NCBI RefSeq assembly: GCF_014779765.1
Contig: NZ_JACXZA010000001.1
Location: 1,302,001-1,366,000 of the forward strand
DNA: 64,000 bases
Direction: 5' to 3'
Source: Paenibacillus terricola
Lineage (GTDB): Bacteria; Bacillota; Bacilli; Paenibacillales; Paenibacillaceae
The notes beneath the pieces are model-generated. The model worked only from the letters and a program-made list of their open reading frames with translations, was not told the DNA's origin and did not search any database. Made by a program: the position numbers and the translations under genes. Below are positions 27,779 to 35,958 of this stretch, piece by piece (the first letter of the stretch is position 1; each line of letters opens with the position of its first letter).

Positions 27779-28543
27779 ATGATCGATCGATTATGGTCCA
27801 AATTCGTCAAGCCGTCATCCGATAAGGCAAGTACGCTGACGGTTGAGAATGTGCCGCAGCATGTTGCAATAATCATGGACGGCAACGGTCGTTGGGCTAA
27901 AAGCCGTGGGCTGCCTCGCATTGCTGGTCACCATACCGGCATGAAGGCAGTAAAGCAAATTACGATGGCAGCGGATCGGCTAGGTGTGAAATACCTAACG
28001 CTATACGCGTTTTCGACTGAAAACTGGAAGCGCCCCAAGGCTGAGGTTGACTTCCTGATGAAACTTCCGCAAGAATTCCTAGCTATTGAGCTGGAGGAAC
28101 TGATCGCCAACAATGTACAGGTTCGCATGATGGGGTACCGAGAGGCGCTGCCGAATTATACGATTGATGCATTAGAAGAAGCAATCAGACGAACAGCTAC
28201 GAATACAGGACTAATCCTCAACTTTGCGCTTAATTATGGCAGCCGCAAAGAAATGACGGATGCCGTGAAGATCATTGCAGAGGCTGTGCGCGATGGTAAG
28301 CTGTCCCCCGAGCAAATCGATGAATCGACCATGAGTGATCATCTATTCACAAGTGGAATTCCTGACCCAGATCTGCTCATCCGAACAAGCGGTGAGCTTC
28401 GATTAAGCAACTTCATGCTGTGGCAGTTGGCATATAGCGAAATGTGGTTTACAGACGTCTACTGGCCTGACTTCTCGGAAAGCCATTTTCACGAGGCGAT
28501 AGCGGAATATCAACGACGCGCACGCAGGTACGGCGGCTTGTAA
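27779..28543 (+). CDS. uppS: Undecaprenyl diphosphate synthase
   Basis: Condenses isopentenyl diphosphate onto farnesyl diphosphate to make the C55 lipid carrier precursor for peptidoglycan and teichoic acids. The 254-residue product has the cis-prenyltransferase motif around D34 (MDGNGRWAKSRGLPR), then YAFSTENWKRP and the C-terminal DLLIRTSGELRLSNF. It starts the envelope-lipid group uppS-cdsA-dxr. AGGAGGAGT precedes ATG 27779. Confidence 0.97.
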   Translation: MIDRLWSKFVKPSSDKASTLTVENVPQHVAIIMDGNGRWAKSRGLPRIAGHHTGMKAVKQITMAADRLGVKYLTLYAFSTENWKRPKAEVDFLMKLPQEFLAIELEELIANNVQVRMMGYREALPNYTIDALEEAIRRTATNTGLILNFALNYGSRKEMTDAVKIIAEAVRDGKLSPEQIDESTMSDHLFTSGIPDPDLLIRTSGELRLSNFMLWQLAYSEMWFTDVYWPDFSESHFHEAIAEYQRRARRYGGL

Positions 28544-28563
28544 CGAATAATGGAGTGAACAAG

Positions 28564-29358
28564 TTGAAACAACGGATCGTGACCGGTGTACTCGCTGGAG
28601 CTGTTTTTGCCTGTGCAGTCGTAGCCGGGAATTGGGTATATGCAATATTGATCGTTCTGCTGGCTCTCATCGGATTCCATGAATATGTCAAGATGAACGG
28701 CGTAGAGTGGTTTCATCCCTCATCGCTTCTCGGTTTTATTGGCGTCTTACTTCTCGTTCTTCCATGGGAGTTAATTGGAACGAAGCAGCCATCCGTAACA
28801 ACCGTGCTCTGGGTGTTGATGTTCGCACAATTAGCAATTACCGTTTTGTCCAAAAATAAATGGACGCTCGACGGCGCTTCCTTGCTGCTGCTCGGCGCGT
28901 TCTATGTTGGCTATGGCTTCGATGCTATGCTGACAGTCCGTTCGATTGAACCTCACGGACTTTATTATTCCTGCTTGGCGTTCGGATGCATTTGGGCGTC
29001 CGATGCTGGCGCTTATTTCGTTGGACGAGCTATTGGAAAGACGAAGCTCTGGCCATCGATCAGTCCGAACAAGACGGTTGAAGGGGCGATTGGGGGCATC
29101 GTACTGGCGCTTGTAGTCGGTCTTGTGTTTGCACTCTGCGCACCGGATTGGATCGGCATTGGTGAAGCGCTTGGTATTGCAGCTGTGTGTGCCATCGCAG
29201 GTCAGATTGGCGATCTGATTCAATCGGCTTATAAGCGTATTCGCGGGATTAAAGATTCAGGAACGTTGCTGCCTGGCCATGGCGGTGTGCTTGACCGTTG
29301 CGACAGCTGGATTATCGTGTTTCCGCTGCTCGTCATTATGGGGTTATTTACAGTATAA
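28564..29358 (+). CDS. cdsA: Phosphatidate cytidylyltransferase
   Basis: CDP-diacylglycerol synthase makes CDP-DAG from CTP and phosphatidic acid for phospholipid synthesis. The ~264-residue integral membrane protein has about seven hydrophobic segments and the CdsA signature near the C-terminus (SDAGAYFVGRAIGKTK, SPNKTVEGAIGG, KDSGTLLPGHGGVLDRCDS). TTG 28564 is chosen because TGGAGTGA is five bases upstream; GTG 28555 is the alternative. It follows uppS by 20 bases. Confidence 0.95.
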   Translation: MKQRIVTGVLAGAVFACAVVAGNWVYAILIVLLALIGFHEYVKMNGVEWFHPSSLLGFIGVLLLVLPWELIGTKQPSVTTVLWVLMFAQLAITVLSKNKWTLDGASLLLLGAFYVGYGFDAMLTVRSIEPHGLYYSCLAFGCIWASDAGAYFVGRAIGKTKLWPSISPNKTVEGAIGGIVLALVVGLVFALCAPDWIGIGEALGIAAVCAIAGQIGDLIQSAYKRIRGIKDSGTLLPGHGGVLDRCDSWIIVFPLLVIMGLFTV

Positions 29359-29473
29359 GCAACCTGCATAATGCGGTCTTTCATCTGAGTAACGCCCTGT
29401 CAGAGGTTTATATACATACCCGCATATAGCAGTAAGCCGATACTCGGCACATAGGCGTCAGGAGGATTTCGAC

Positions 29474-30616
29474 ATGACGAAGAAAGTAACCGTACTCGGC
29501 TCTACCGGCTCCATTGGCACACAGACGTTGGACGTTATTGCTAATGACCGGGAACAGTACGAAATAGAAGGCCTCGCTGTCGGTAACAACATTGCATTGT
29601 TACTCGAACAAGCGAAGCAGTTTCAACCGAAACAAGTATGTGTCGCGACGAAAGAAGCGGCTGAAGAAGTAAAACTCCATCTGCCTGCAAGCACGAAGGT
29701 CTATTATGGCGAACAAGGATTAATTGAGATTGCCGCTGATGGACAGGCTGATATGGTTGTGACGGCCATAGTAGGCAGTCGCGGACTAGGAGCTACACTT
29801 GCAGCAATTCGTGCAGGGAAGGCGGTTGGTCTTGCGAATAAGGAAACGCTCGTTACGGCTGGACACCTAGTCATGTCGTTAGCGCAAGAACGAGGCGTAT
29901 CAGTACTGCCGATCGATAGCGAGCATTCAGCTATCTTTCAATGCTTGAATGGCGAAAGCCGCAGCTCGATTAAGCGGATTACGTTGACGGCCTCTGGGGG
30001 TTCATTCCGTGATCGCACGCGCGATGAGCTTGCCCATGTAACGGTTGAACAGGCGCTTAAGCATCCGAACTGGTCGATGGGCGCGAAGATTACAATCGAC
30101 TCGGCGACGATGGCGAACAAAGGGCTTGAAGTGATTGAGGCTCGTTGGCTTTATGACATTGACTATGATGACATCGGCGTTGTCATTCATCCTGAGAGCA
30201 TCATCCACTCCTATGTGGAATTTGAAGATCACAGCGTGATGGCGCAGCTGGGTCTGCCAGATATGCGTGTTCCGATTCAATACGCGCTAACGTATCCTGC
30301 ACGCCGTCCGACGCCAACGGGTCGATTGGATTTGGTCAAACAGGGTACATTGAACTTCCGCGAGATGGACGAAGAGCGTTACCCGATGATGAAGCTTGCC
30401 TATGCGGCTGGGCGGGCGGCAGGTACGGCGACAACCGTGTTTAATGCCGCCAACGAAGTAGCAGTAGCACGTTTCCTCCGCGGGGAAATCGGGTTTCTTG
30501 ATATTGAACGGGTTGTAGAGTCGGTGCTTGAGAAGCATCAGACTCTAACTAATCCGGACGAGCAGACGATCGCAGAGACGGATCAATGGGCGAGACAGCA
30601 GTCGGAAGTCGTGTAG
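29474..30616 (+). CDS. dxr: 1-deoxy-D-xylulose 5-phosphate reductoisomerase
   Basis: Second enzyme of the MEP isoprenoid pathway: converts DXP to MEP with NADPH. The 380-residue product has the NADPH loop GSTGSIGTQTLDVI, the metal-binding DSEHSAIFQCL, the ASGGSFRDR flexible loop and MANKGLEVIEA. It supplies precursors for uppS, encoded two genes upstream. A 115-base gap precedes it; no clear promoter was found there. CAGGAGGATTT precedes ATG 29474. Confidence 0.97.
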   Translation: MTKKVTVLGSTGSIGTQTLDVIANDREQYEIEGLAVGNNIALLLEQAKQFQPKQVCVATKEAAEEVKLHLPASTKVYYGEQGLIEIAADGQADMVVTAIVGSRGLGATLAAIRAGKAVGLANKETLVTAGHLVMSLAQERGVSVLPIDSEHSAIFQCLNGESRSSIKRITLTASGGSFRDRTRDELAHVTVEQALKHPNWSMGAKITIDSATMANKGLEVIEARWLYDIDYDDIGVVIHPESIIHSYVEFEDHSVMAQLGLPDMRVPIQYALTYPARRPTPTGRLDLVKQGTLNFREMDEERYPMMKLAYAAGRAAGTATTVFNAANEVAVARFLRGEIGFLDIERVVESVLEKHQTLTNPDEQTIAETDQWARQQSEVV

Positions 30617-30728
30617 AGCCTAGCATGGCGGTTCTCTTGTATCGGATAGGAGAATAATGATAAATTAAGAACAAGCCAACCCGGGTACTGCTGGAGTATG
30701 TTGGATCAGGAATAGGAGGCTCCTAGCC

Positions 30729-32012
30729 ATGCATATGATACAGGTCGTCTTTTTGACCGTTCTCGTTTTTTTCGTCATCGTGACGATCCATGAGTGGGGT
30801 CACTATTATTTTGCTAAGCGAGCCGGCATTCTTGTTCGTGAATTCGCAATCGGGTTTGGACCGAAGCTGTTGTCGTTCAAACGCGGTGAAACTAGATACA
30901 CGCTTCGTCTTATACCGGCAGGCGGCTTCGTCCGAATGGCGGGCGAAGATCCTGAAATCGTCGATGTGGCGGAAGGGCAGACGATTGCCGTCCGTTTGAG
31001 CGGCGATTCGGTCACCCGAATTTATCTGGACCGTCTTGATGAGCGGAGTCAGGTCATTCGCGGTGAAGTACAAGCAATCGATATGGAACGCCGATTGAGC
31101 ATTACGCTCGATGTGGACGGGGTATCGGAGACGTATCGCATTCATCCGCAAGCATTGCTGATTTCAAAAGGCAAAGAGACGCAAATTGCTCCAATCGACC
31201 GCCAGTTCGGCAGCAAGACGATCGGGCAGCGCGCACTTGCTATTTTTGCCGGACCGTTCATGAACTTCGTGCTTGCTTTCGTACTAATCGGAATTTACAT
31301 TCAGTTATCTGGCGTAACCGTGGACAATCCCGATAAGGTTCTTGTCGGTGAGATTGTGGCAGGACGACCTGCAGCGGAAGCTGATCTGAAGGTAGGGGAC
31401 GAGATTCGTTCCGTCAATGGCATGAAGGTCGAGGTTGGGCAGGAGAGCAAAATTATTGATCTGATTGCAGGGTCGCCAGGCAAAGCTACCACGTGGGAGA
31501 TTGTTCGTAATGGTGAGCTGCGCAAAGTAACGATTACCCCTGTATTGGATAAAGATGCGAAGGTCGGTAAAGTCGGCGTAGGATTTGCTTATCCAACCCG
31601 ATCTGCAACGTTTGGAGAGACGATTAAGTACTCCGGTCAATATATGAAGTCGATGACCGTTGCGATTTTCGAAGGCTTCAAGAAGCTGATCTTTGGCGAG
31701 TTCAAACTGGATGATCTTGGCGGTCCAGTACGTACAGCTGAAGTAACGGGCCAGATTGCTGCACAAGGCATTACGAAGCTCACGAGCTGGGCAGCGCTGC
31801 TTAGTCTGTATCTGGGTATATTCAACCTGCTTCCGATACCGGCATTGGACGGAAGCCGTCTCATCTTCCTCGGTTTGGAAGCTGTGCGAGGCAGACCGCT
31901 CGATCCGAATCGGGAAAGCCTGGTTCACTTTATTGGTTTTGCGATGATCATGCTGCTGATGCTGGTCGTCACTTATAATGATATTTTGCGATTGTTTAGA
32001 GGGGAGCACTAA
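30729..32012 (+). CDS. rseP: Site-2 intramembrane zinc metalloprotease RseP/RasP
   Basis: Cleaves transmembrane anti-sigma factors and signal-peptide remnants inside the membrane; B. subtilis RasP acts on RsiW and FtsL. The 427-residue product has the zinc motif H21-E22-W-G-H25 in the first transmembrane helix, a PDZ domain at about residues 195-270, and the distal motif IPALDGSR whose Asp completes the metal site. A weak promoter-like pair (TTGTAT 30637, TAAATT 30661, 18-base spacer) lies upstream. proS follows after 8 bases. Confidence 0.95.
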   Translation: MHMIQVVFLTVLVFFVIVTIHEWGHYYFAKRAGILVREFAIGFGPKLLSFKRGETRYTLRLIPAGGFVRMAGEDPEIVDVAEGQTIAVRLSGDSVTRIYLDRLDERSQVIRGEVQAIDMERRLSITLDVDGVSETYRIHPQALLISKGKETQIAPIDRQFGSKTIGQRALAIFAGPFMNFVLAFVLIGIYIQLSGVTVDNPDKVLVGEIVAGRPAAEADLKVGDEIRSVNGMKVEVGQESKIIDLIAGSPGKATTWEIVRNGELRKVTITPVLDKDAKVGKVGVGFAYPTRSATFGETIKYSGQYMKSMTVAIFEGFKKLIFGEFKLDDLGGPVRTAEVTGQIAAQGITKLTSWAALLSLYLGIFNLLPIPALDGSRLIFLGLEAVRGRPLDPNRESLVHFIGFAMIMLLMLVVTYNDILRLFRGEH

Positions 32013-32020
32013 GAGCGTTT

Positions 32021-33469
32021 ATGGCGAAGGAGAAAGGTTTTGTAACCGAAATTACGCCTCAGAGCGAGGATTTTTCCCGTTGGTATATTGATGTAATCAA
32101 GAAGGCGGAACTGATGGATTATTCCCCAGTTCGCGGTTGCATCGTATTCCGTCCAGAAGGTTATGAGCTGTGGGAGAATATTCAGCGCGATCTGGACCGT
32201 CGATTCAAAGAAACAGGTCACCGCAACGCGTATTTCCCGCTGTTTATCCCAGAAAGCTTCTTCCAGAAAGAGAAGGAGCATGTGGAGGGATTCAATCCGG
32301 AGCTGCCATGGGTAACGGAAGCGGCAGGCGAGAAGCTCGAAGAGCGTCTGGCTGTTCGCCCAACGTCTGAGACGATGTTCGGCCATATGTATGCCAAATG
32401 GATTCAATCGTATCGAGATTTACCAGTTCTCATTAACCAATGGGCAAACGTCGTCCGTTGGGAGAAACGTACGCTGCCGTTCTTGCGGACAAGCGAGTTC
32501 CTGTGGCAGGAAGGTCATACGGCTCACGAGACAGAGCAAGAGGCACGCGAAGAAACGATGCGCATGCTTCATGTATACCGCGATTTCGTGCAGGATTTCC
32601 TCGCGATTCCGGTCATCATGGGCCAGAAGACGCCTTCTGAGAAATTCGCAGGCGCAGTGGATACGTACTCCATTGAAGCAATGATGAAGGACGGCCGTGC
32701 GGTACAAGCAGGTACATCTCATTACCTCGGTACGAACTTCGCCGTTGCGTTCGATATTAAGTTCCTTGATCGTGAGAATCAACTGCAATTTACGCATACA
32801 ACGTCTTGGGGCGTCAGCACACGTCTTATCGGCGCATTGATCATGGTTCATGGCGATGATCGCGGTCTGGCACTGCCTCCGAAGGTAGCGCCTACGCAAG
32901 CGATTATGATTCCAATCGGACCGCCGAAGACACGTGATGTTGTTATGCCTCGTGTAGATGAGTTGTTTGCCCAGCTCAAACAAGCGGGCGTACGCGTTCG
33001 TGTGGATGACCGTTCTGACGTCAGCCCTGGTTGGAAATTCAATGAATACGAAATGCGCGGCGTTCCGCTTCGCATTGAGATCGGTCCACGCGATTGCGAG
33101 AACGGACAAGCTGTTCTCGTTAGCCGGATTTCTGGCGAGAAGCGCATTGTGCAGCAAGCGAATCTCGTAGAAGAAGTGGAACGGATGCTCGAAGAGATCC
33201 ATAACGATATGTTCGAACGTGCGAAGCAGTTCCGTGAGGACAACTTCCGTTCGCTCGATACGCTCGACGAGATGAAGGCGTTCCTCGAAGAGAAACGCGG
33301 CTTCGTCGAAGCGGGCTGGTGTGGTTCCGCAGCGTGCGAGAAGACGGTCAAAGAAGAGACGGGCGCTACGAGCCGTAACATTCCGTTCGAGCCAACGTCG
33401 CACAAGTCGACCTGCCTCGTATGCGGCGAGAAGGCAGAGCACACGGTAGCTTTCGCACGTGCATATTAA
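32021..33469 (+). CDS. proS: Prolyl-tRNA synthetase, archaeal/eukaryal-type short form
   Basis: Charges tRNA-Pro. The 482-residue product begins MAKEKGFVTEITPQSEDFSRWY and lacks the large editing insertion found in the ~560-570-residue bacterial enzyme that B. subtilis has at this locus. Class II motifs are present (RPTSETMFGHMYAKW; RWEKRTLPFLRTSEFLWQEGHTAH). The C-terminus has the extension of the archaeal type, with a Cys-rich segment (WCGSAACE...STCLVCGEKA) that may bind zinc. The form is inferred from length and N-terminal pattern. Confidence 0.95.
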   Translation: MAKEKGFVTEITPQSEDFSRWYIDVIKKAELMDYSPVRGCIVFRPEGYELWENIQRDLDRRFKETGHRNAYFPLFIPESFFQKEKEHVEGFNPELPWVTEAAGEKLEERLAVRPTSETMFGHMYAKWIQSYRDLPVLINQWANVVRWEKRTLPFLRTSEFLWQEGHTAHETEQEAREETMRMLHVYRDFVQDFLAIPVIMGQKTPSEKFAGAVDTYSIEAMMKDGRAVQAGTSHYLGTNFAVAFDIKFLDRENQLQFTHTTSWGVSTRLIGALIMVHGDDRGLALPPKVAPTQAIMIPIGPPKTRDVVMPRVDELFAQLKQAGVRVRVDDRSDVSPGWKFNEYEMRGVPLRIEIGPRDCENGQAVLVSRISGEKRIVQQANLVEEVERMLEEIHNDMFERAKQFREDNFRSLDTLDEMKAFLEEKRGFVEAGWCGSAACEKTVKEETGATSRNIPFEPTSHKSTCLVCGEKAEHTVAFARAY

Positions 33470-33476
33470 TTTTCTA

Positions 33477-33700
33477 CCCCACCCAAACCCTCCCCTTCAA
33501 AGGGGAGGGCCCCAGGGGATATCTCCCCTGGACCCCTGAAGGACCGGTTTAGGGACGGTAGAACGTGTGCCCGCTTTGTCCCATTGGGACAAGCTCAGGG
33601 GTGATGGGATCTAGTGAAGCTCGAACGTCTGCATACTTGTTCGAAGTGCTGCACCATGCGAGTGGATACTCGCTTTCGTCCCTGCGGGACACGCTTTACT
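33477..33700 (-). repeat. ~225 bp intergenic repeat, copy 1 (inverted relative to copies 2-4)
   Basis: Read on the - strand this has the same layout as three + strand copies at 35540, 55480 and 55816. It contains a short hairpin unit (AAAGCGTGTCCCGCAGGGACGA, 33671-33699), a second, related unit about 100 bases on (33567-33596), a GTCCTTCAGGGGTCCAG stretch, and a terminal GGGCCCTCCCC...GGGGAGGGTTTGGGTGGG palindrome. It carries no supported gene. The proS-lipoprotein gap (33470-33901) holds this repeat and one terminator. Confidence 0.8.
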
Positions 33701-33724
33701 GTAGAATGGGATGGTAATGAGAGG

Positions 33725-33791
33725 AACACCTCTAAGTGAAATTGGACAATTGCGTAATTGCAGTTGCTAATTAACCTAGAGGTGTTTTTTT
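33725..33791 (+). terminator. Rho-independent terminator between proS and the lipoprotein gene
   Basis: Perfect 10-base stem AACACCTCTA (33725-33734) with TAGAGGTGTT (33777-33786), a ~42-base loop that can form its own AT-rich hairpin, then a run of seven T. The long loop is unusual, but the arm and tail are convincing. It most likely ends the rpsB-proS transcript after read-through of the repeat. Confidence 0.75.
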
Positions 33792-33901
33792 GTGCTCAAG
33801 AAGAACGATAGAATTGAATAAATCTTTATGTAGGGGGGATTTCAGGGGGGAATTATCCATGATACAGTATTGGTAATATGCGGATTGGAAGGTGGGCAGA
33901 G

Positions 33902-35272
33902 ATGAGATGGAGGCGCTGTATAGAATGGGGAGTAGTATGTGCTGTACTATTGGCCGGATGCAGTGACGATACGAATCAAGAAGAAGCATCAACATTGGAT
34001 TCAAAGGCGATTACGGTGATGCAGACAAAAGAAAATACTTCGGACGAGGTACTAATCATTCAGGATGTGAGTGGTTGGCATCATCCAACGAAGAATGTTT
34101 TCGAGCGATACGGACTAATGCTGGTGAAAGTGGAGTTATCCCATGACCAAACGTATCCAACCTTCTTTTTGTCCTCTGATCCGGGAAGGCTGCTTGTTGA
34201 TCCAAGTTTTCAATATGAGCTTGCCGAAGCGAATGGCTACTGGAGTTATAAAATCATTGACGACGATCAGTTCGTCGAAATATATACGGATATAACGAAT
34301 AAACGCGTGACCAAATTGGTCACGCCTAATGAAACGATTGACCTGCTCCTGCGTGAAGAGAATGGCAATCGCAATAATGACGGCTATACGATCCATTATG
34401 GGAACCGGATAGTGTTCTCTGATTTGAATGGCGGGATTTATATGACCGATACAGATGGCAGCCATTTGATCTCGTTGTCGGATGATTATGCGGAGAACAT
34501 GAATGTAGTGGGGAATGAATTATTTTATACAATGGATGAATCGATTTATCGATTGAATTTGACGACGCGGAGCAAATCAGTCGTATACCAGGGTGGCAGC
34601 GGCAGGCATTTGCAATGGATGCAATTGTGGAACGATAGGCTTTATTATGTGAATGGACCGATGCAAGTAATGGATCTTCAAGATAAGAGCAATGAGACGA
34701 TATTGAAGAACGGGGTTATCCTATCGCCTCAGATTACGGATGAAGGGCTATTAATTTATGCTGCTTTCGACAGTGCCAATGAACATTATTCGATCCATCA
34801 GATGGAATTGGAATCTCGCAAGGACAAGGTTGTCGTGCAAGGGCTTGAAGATTTGTACGCAGTGCAGCAATATAAGGATCATATATATTATCTGACCCGG
34901 ACAAGAGGGCAGGAAGAAGGCGCATGCAGCTGCAACATTCAGCGGATTGAGCTGGATGGTACGAATCCTGTCGTGCTCCATACGTTCCCGGTTAATGTTC
35001 ATTCCATGAACCTTGCAGACGGTTGGATTTATTATGTAAGGCGCGATTCTGCGCAATACGAAGTAATCGCACGAATTAATCTTCACAACCCAAACCAAGA
35101 AGATATTCTGCCGTCTACACCGACATATCGGATGTTGGGGGAGTGGAAGGTGATCGACGACCTCGATGTTTTCGACTCGCCTGGTGAACTCAATATCGCT
35201 GCCAACTGGCTTTACTATTATAATGTTTATGGCCACAACAGTTATTTACAAGCGCTGCAATTACCTGATTAA
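33902..35272 (+). CDS. Putative lipoprotein with beta-propeller-like repeats (DUF5050-like)
   Basis: A 456-residue protein with a lipoprotein signal: basic start, hydrophobic core and lipobox LLAGC with the Cys at residue 20. ATG 33902 is chosen because GGAAGGTGG lies six bases before it; ATG 33878 would lengthen the signal. The mature part has recurring segments such as LYYVNGPMQ, IYYLTRTR, WIYYVRRD and WLYYYN spaced ~45 residues apart, as in DUF5050/propeller proteins. The function is unknown; binding at the cell surface is a guess. It interrupts the proS-polC adjacency seen in B. subtilis and is flanked by inverted copies of the ~225 bp repeat. Confidence 0.8.
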   Translation: MRWRRCIEWGVVCAVLLAGCSDDTNQEEASTLDSKAITVMQTKENTSDEVLIIQDVSGWHHPTKNVFERYGLMLVKVELSHDQTYPTFFLSSDPGRLLVDPSFQYELAEANGYWSYKIIDDDQFVEIYTDITNKRVTKLVTPNETIDLLLREENGNRNNDGYTIHYGNRIVFSDLNGGIYMTDTDGSHLISLSDDYAENMNVVGNELFYTMDESIYRLNLTTRSKSVVYQGGSGRHLQWMQLWNDRLYYVNGPMQVMDLQDKSNETILKNGVILSPQITDEGLLIYAAFDSANEHYSIHQMELESRKDKVVVQGLEDLYAVQQYKDHIYYLTRTRGQEEGACSCNIQRIELDGTNPVVLHTFPVNVHSMNLADGWIYYVRRDSAQYEVIARINLHNPNQEDILPSTPTYRMLGEWKVIDDLDVFDSPGELNIAANWLYYYNVYGHNSYLQALQLPD

Positions 35273-35278
35273 TCCTTA

Positions 35279-35324
35279 GGCCGTCCGTTTCCATCGAAGG
35301 AGACAGGGCGGCTGTTAATTTTCA
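35279..35324 (+). terminator. Rho-independent terminator after the lipoprotein gene
   Basis: Long stem GCCGTCC-GTTTCC (from 35280) with GGAGAC-A-GGGCGGC (to 35312), one bulged A and two G·U pairs, followed by TGTTAATTTT. It starts 7 bases after the stop codon. Confidence 0.75.
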
Positions 35325-35457
35325 GATTATATTTTCATTTCACCCAAGCCCCCATACCCGCTCCGTTTCAGGTATAATATAAAACGATCATCACAAAGTT
35401 CGACATCGAAGCCGAAATTTTGCGGCTGAAGCCCGTATTTCGGTAGTACAGCGGTTT

Positions 35458-35520
35458 AAGGGGCGCAGCCCCCAAAAATGAATTTCACTGCAAGGGCTCC
35501 AAAGGGGCGAAGCCCCTTAA
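35458..35520 (+). repeat. ~65 bp GGGGC-palindrome repeat, copy 1
   Basis: Two small palindromes (AAGGGGCGCAGCCCC and AAAGGGGCGAAGCCCCTT) separated by a TTTCACTGCAAGGGCTCC stretch. A matching unit lies at 35796-35862 on the far side of the ~225 bp repeat copy. The 35325-35958 gap otherwise holds a hairpin at 35414-35444 (CCGAAAT...ATTTCGG) and no supported gene. A TATAAT near 35372 lacks a -35 box. Confidence 0.65.
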
Positions 35521-35539
35521 CCGGTCGAGCATCGACCTA

Positions 35540-35766
35540 GAGCGTGTCCCGCAGGGACGACAAGCGGCTTAACTGCACTTGGTAGGGTCGAGCACACCTA
35601 GCTGCTCATTCATCTTCCGTACCTAGATACAGTAGACGTCAAGCGTGTCCCGATCAGGGACAAAAGCGACCCCACCGCCCAACGCAGCTAGACCGCGTCA
35701 TCCAGGAGTCCAGAGGGCGGAGCCCTTTGGAGCCCTCCCTCTTAGGAGAGGGAGGGTTTGGGTGGG
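35540..35766 (+). repeat. ~225 bp intergenic repeat, copy 2
   Basis: First hairpin unit at 35540-35567 (GCGTGTCCCGCAGGGACGA), second at 35641-35672 (AAGCGTGTCCCGATCAGGGA), then GAGTCCAGAGGGCGGAGCCCTTTGG and the closing CCCTCCC...GGGAGGGTTTGGGTGGG palindrome. It is the most diverged of the + strand copies. Confidence 0.75.
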
Positions 35767-35795
35767 AGTGGATAAGATTTATTAAAATAGTATCA

Positions 35796-35862
35796 AAAGG
35801 GGCGCAGCCCTTTCCAGAAGTAAATGTTTCACAGCAGGGGTTTCAAAGGGGCGAAGCCCCTT
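35796..35862 (+). repeat. ~65 bp GGGGC-palindrome repeat, copy 2
   Basis: AAAGGGGCGCAGCCC, then TTTCACAGCAGGGGTTTC, then AAAGGGGCGAAGCCCCTT, parallel to the unit at 35458. Further degenerate GGGG/CCCC palindromes continue to about 35935, just before the polC ribosome-binding site. Confidence 0.6.
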
Positions 35863-35958
35863 ATAAGTCACCAACCGGGGTACAAGGGGAAGCCCCTTCC
35901 CTTACAACAAGGGGGCATGGGGACCGCCCCATTCTCCTTTTAGGAAAGGATAAAAGCT

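Noticed and set aside
29435-29442. GCCGATAC resembling a sigma-D -10 before dxr
   Set aside because: No TAAA element at the required distance upstream, and dxr is not an expected sigma-D target.
35372-35377. Perfect TATAAT in the lipoprotein-polC gap
   Set aside because: No -35 box at 16-18 bases and no extended TGn; the distance to polC is nearly 600 bases through repeats.
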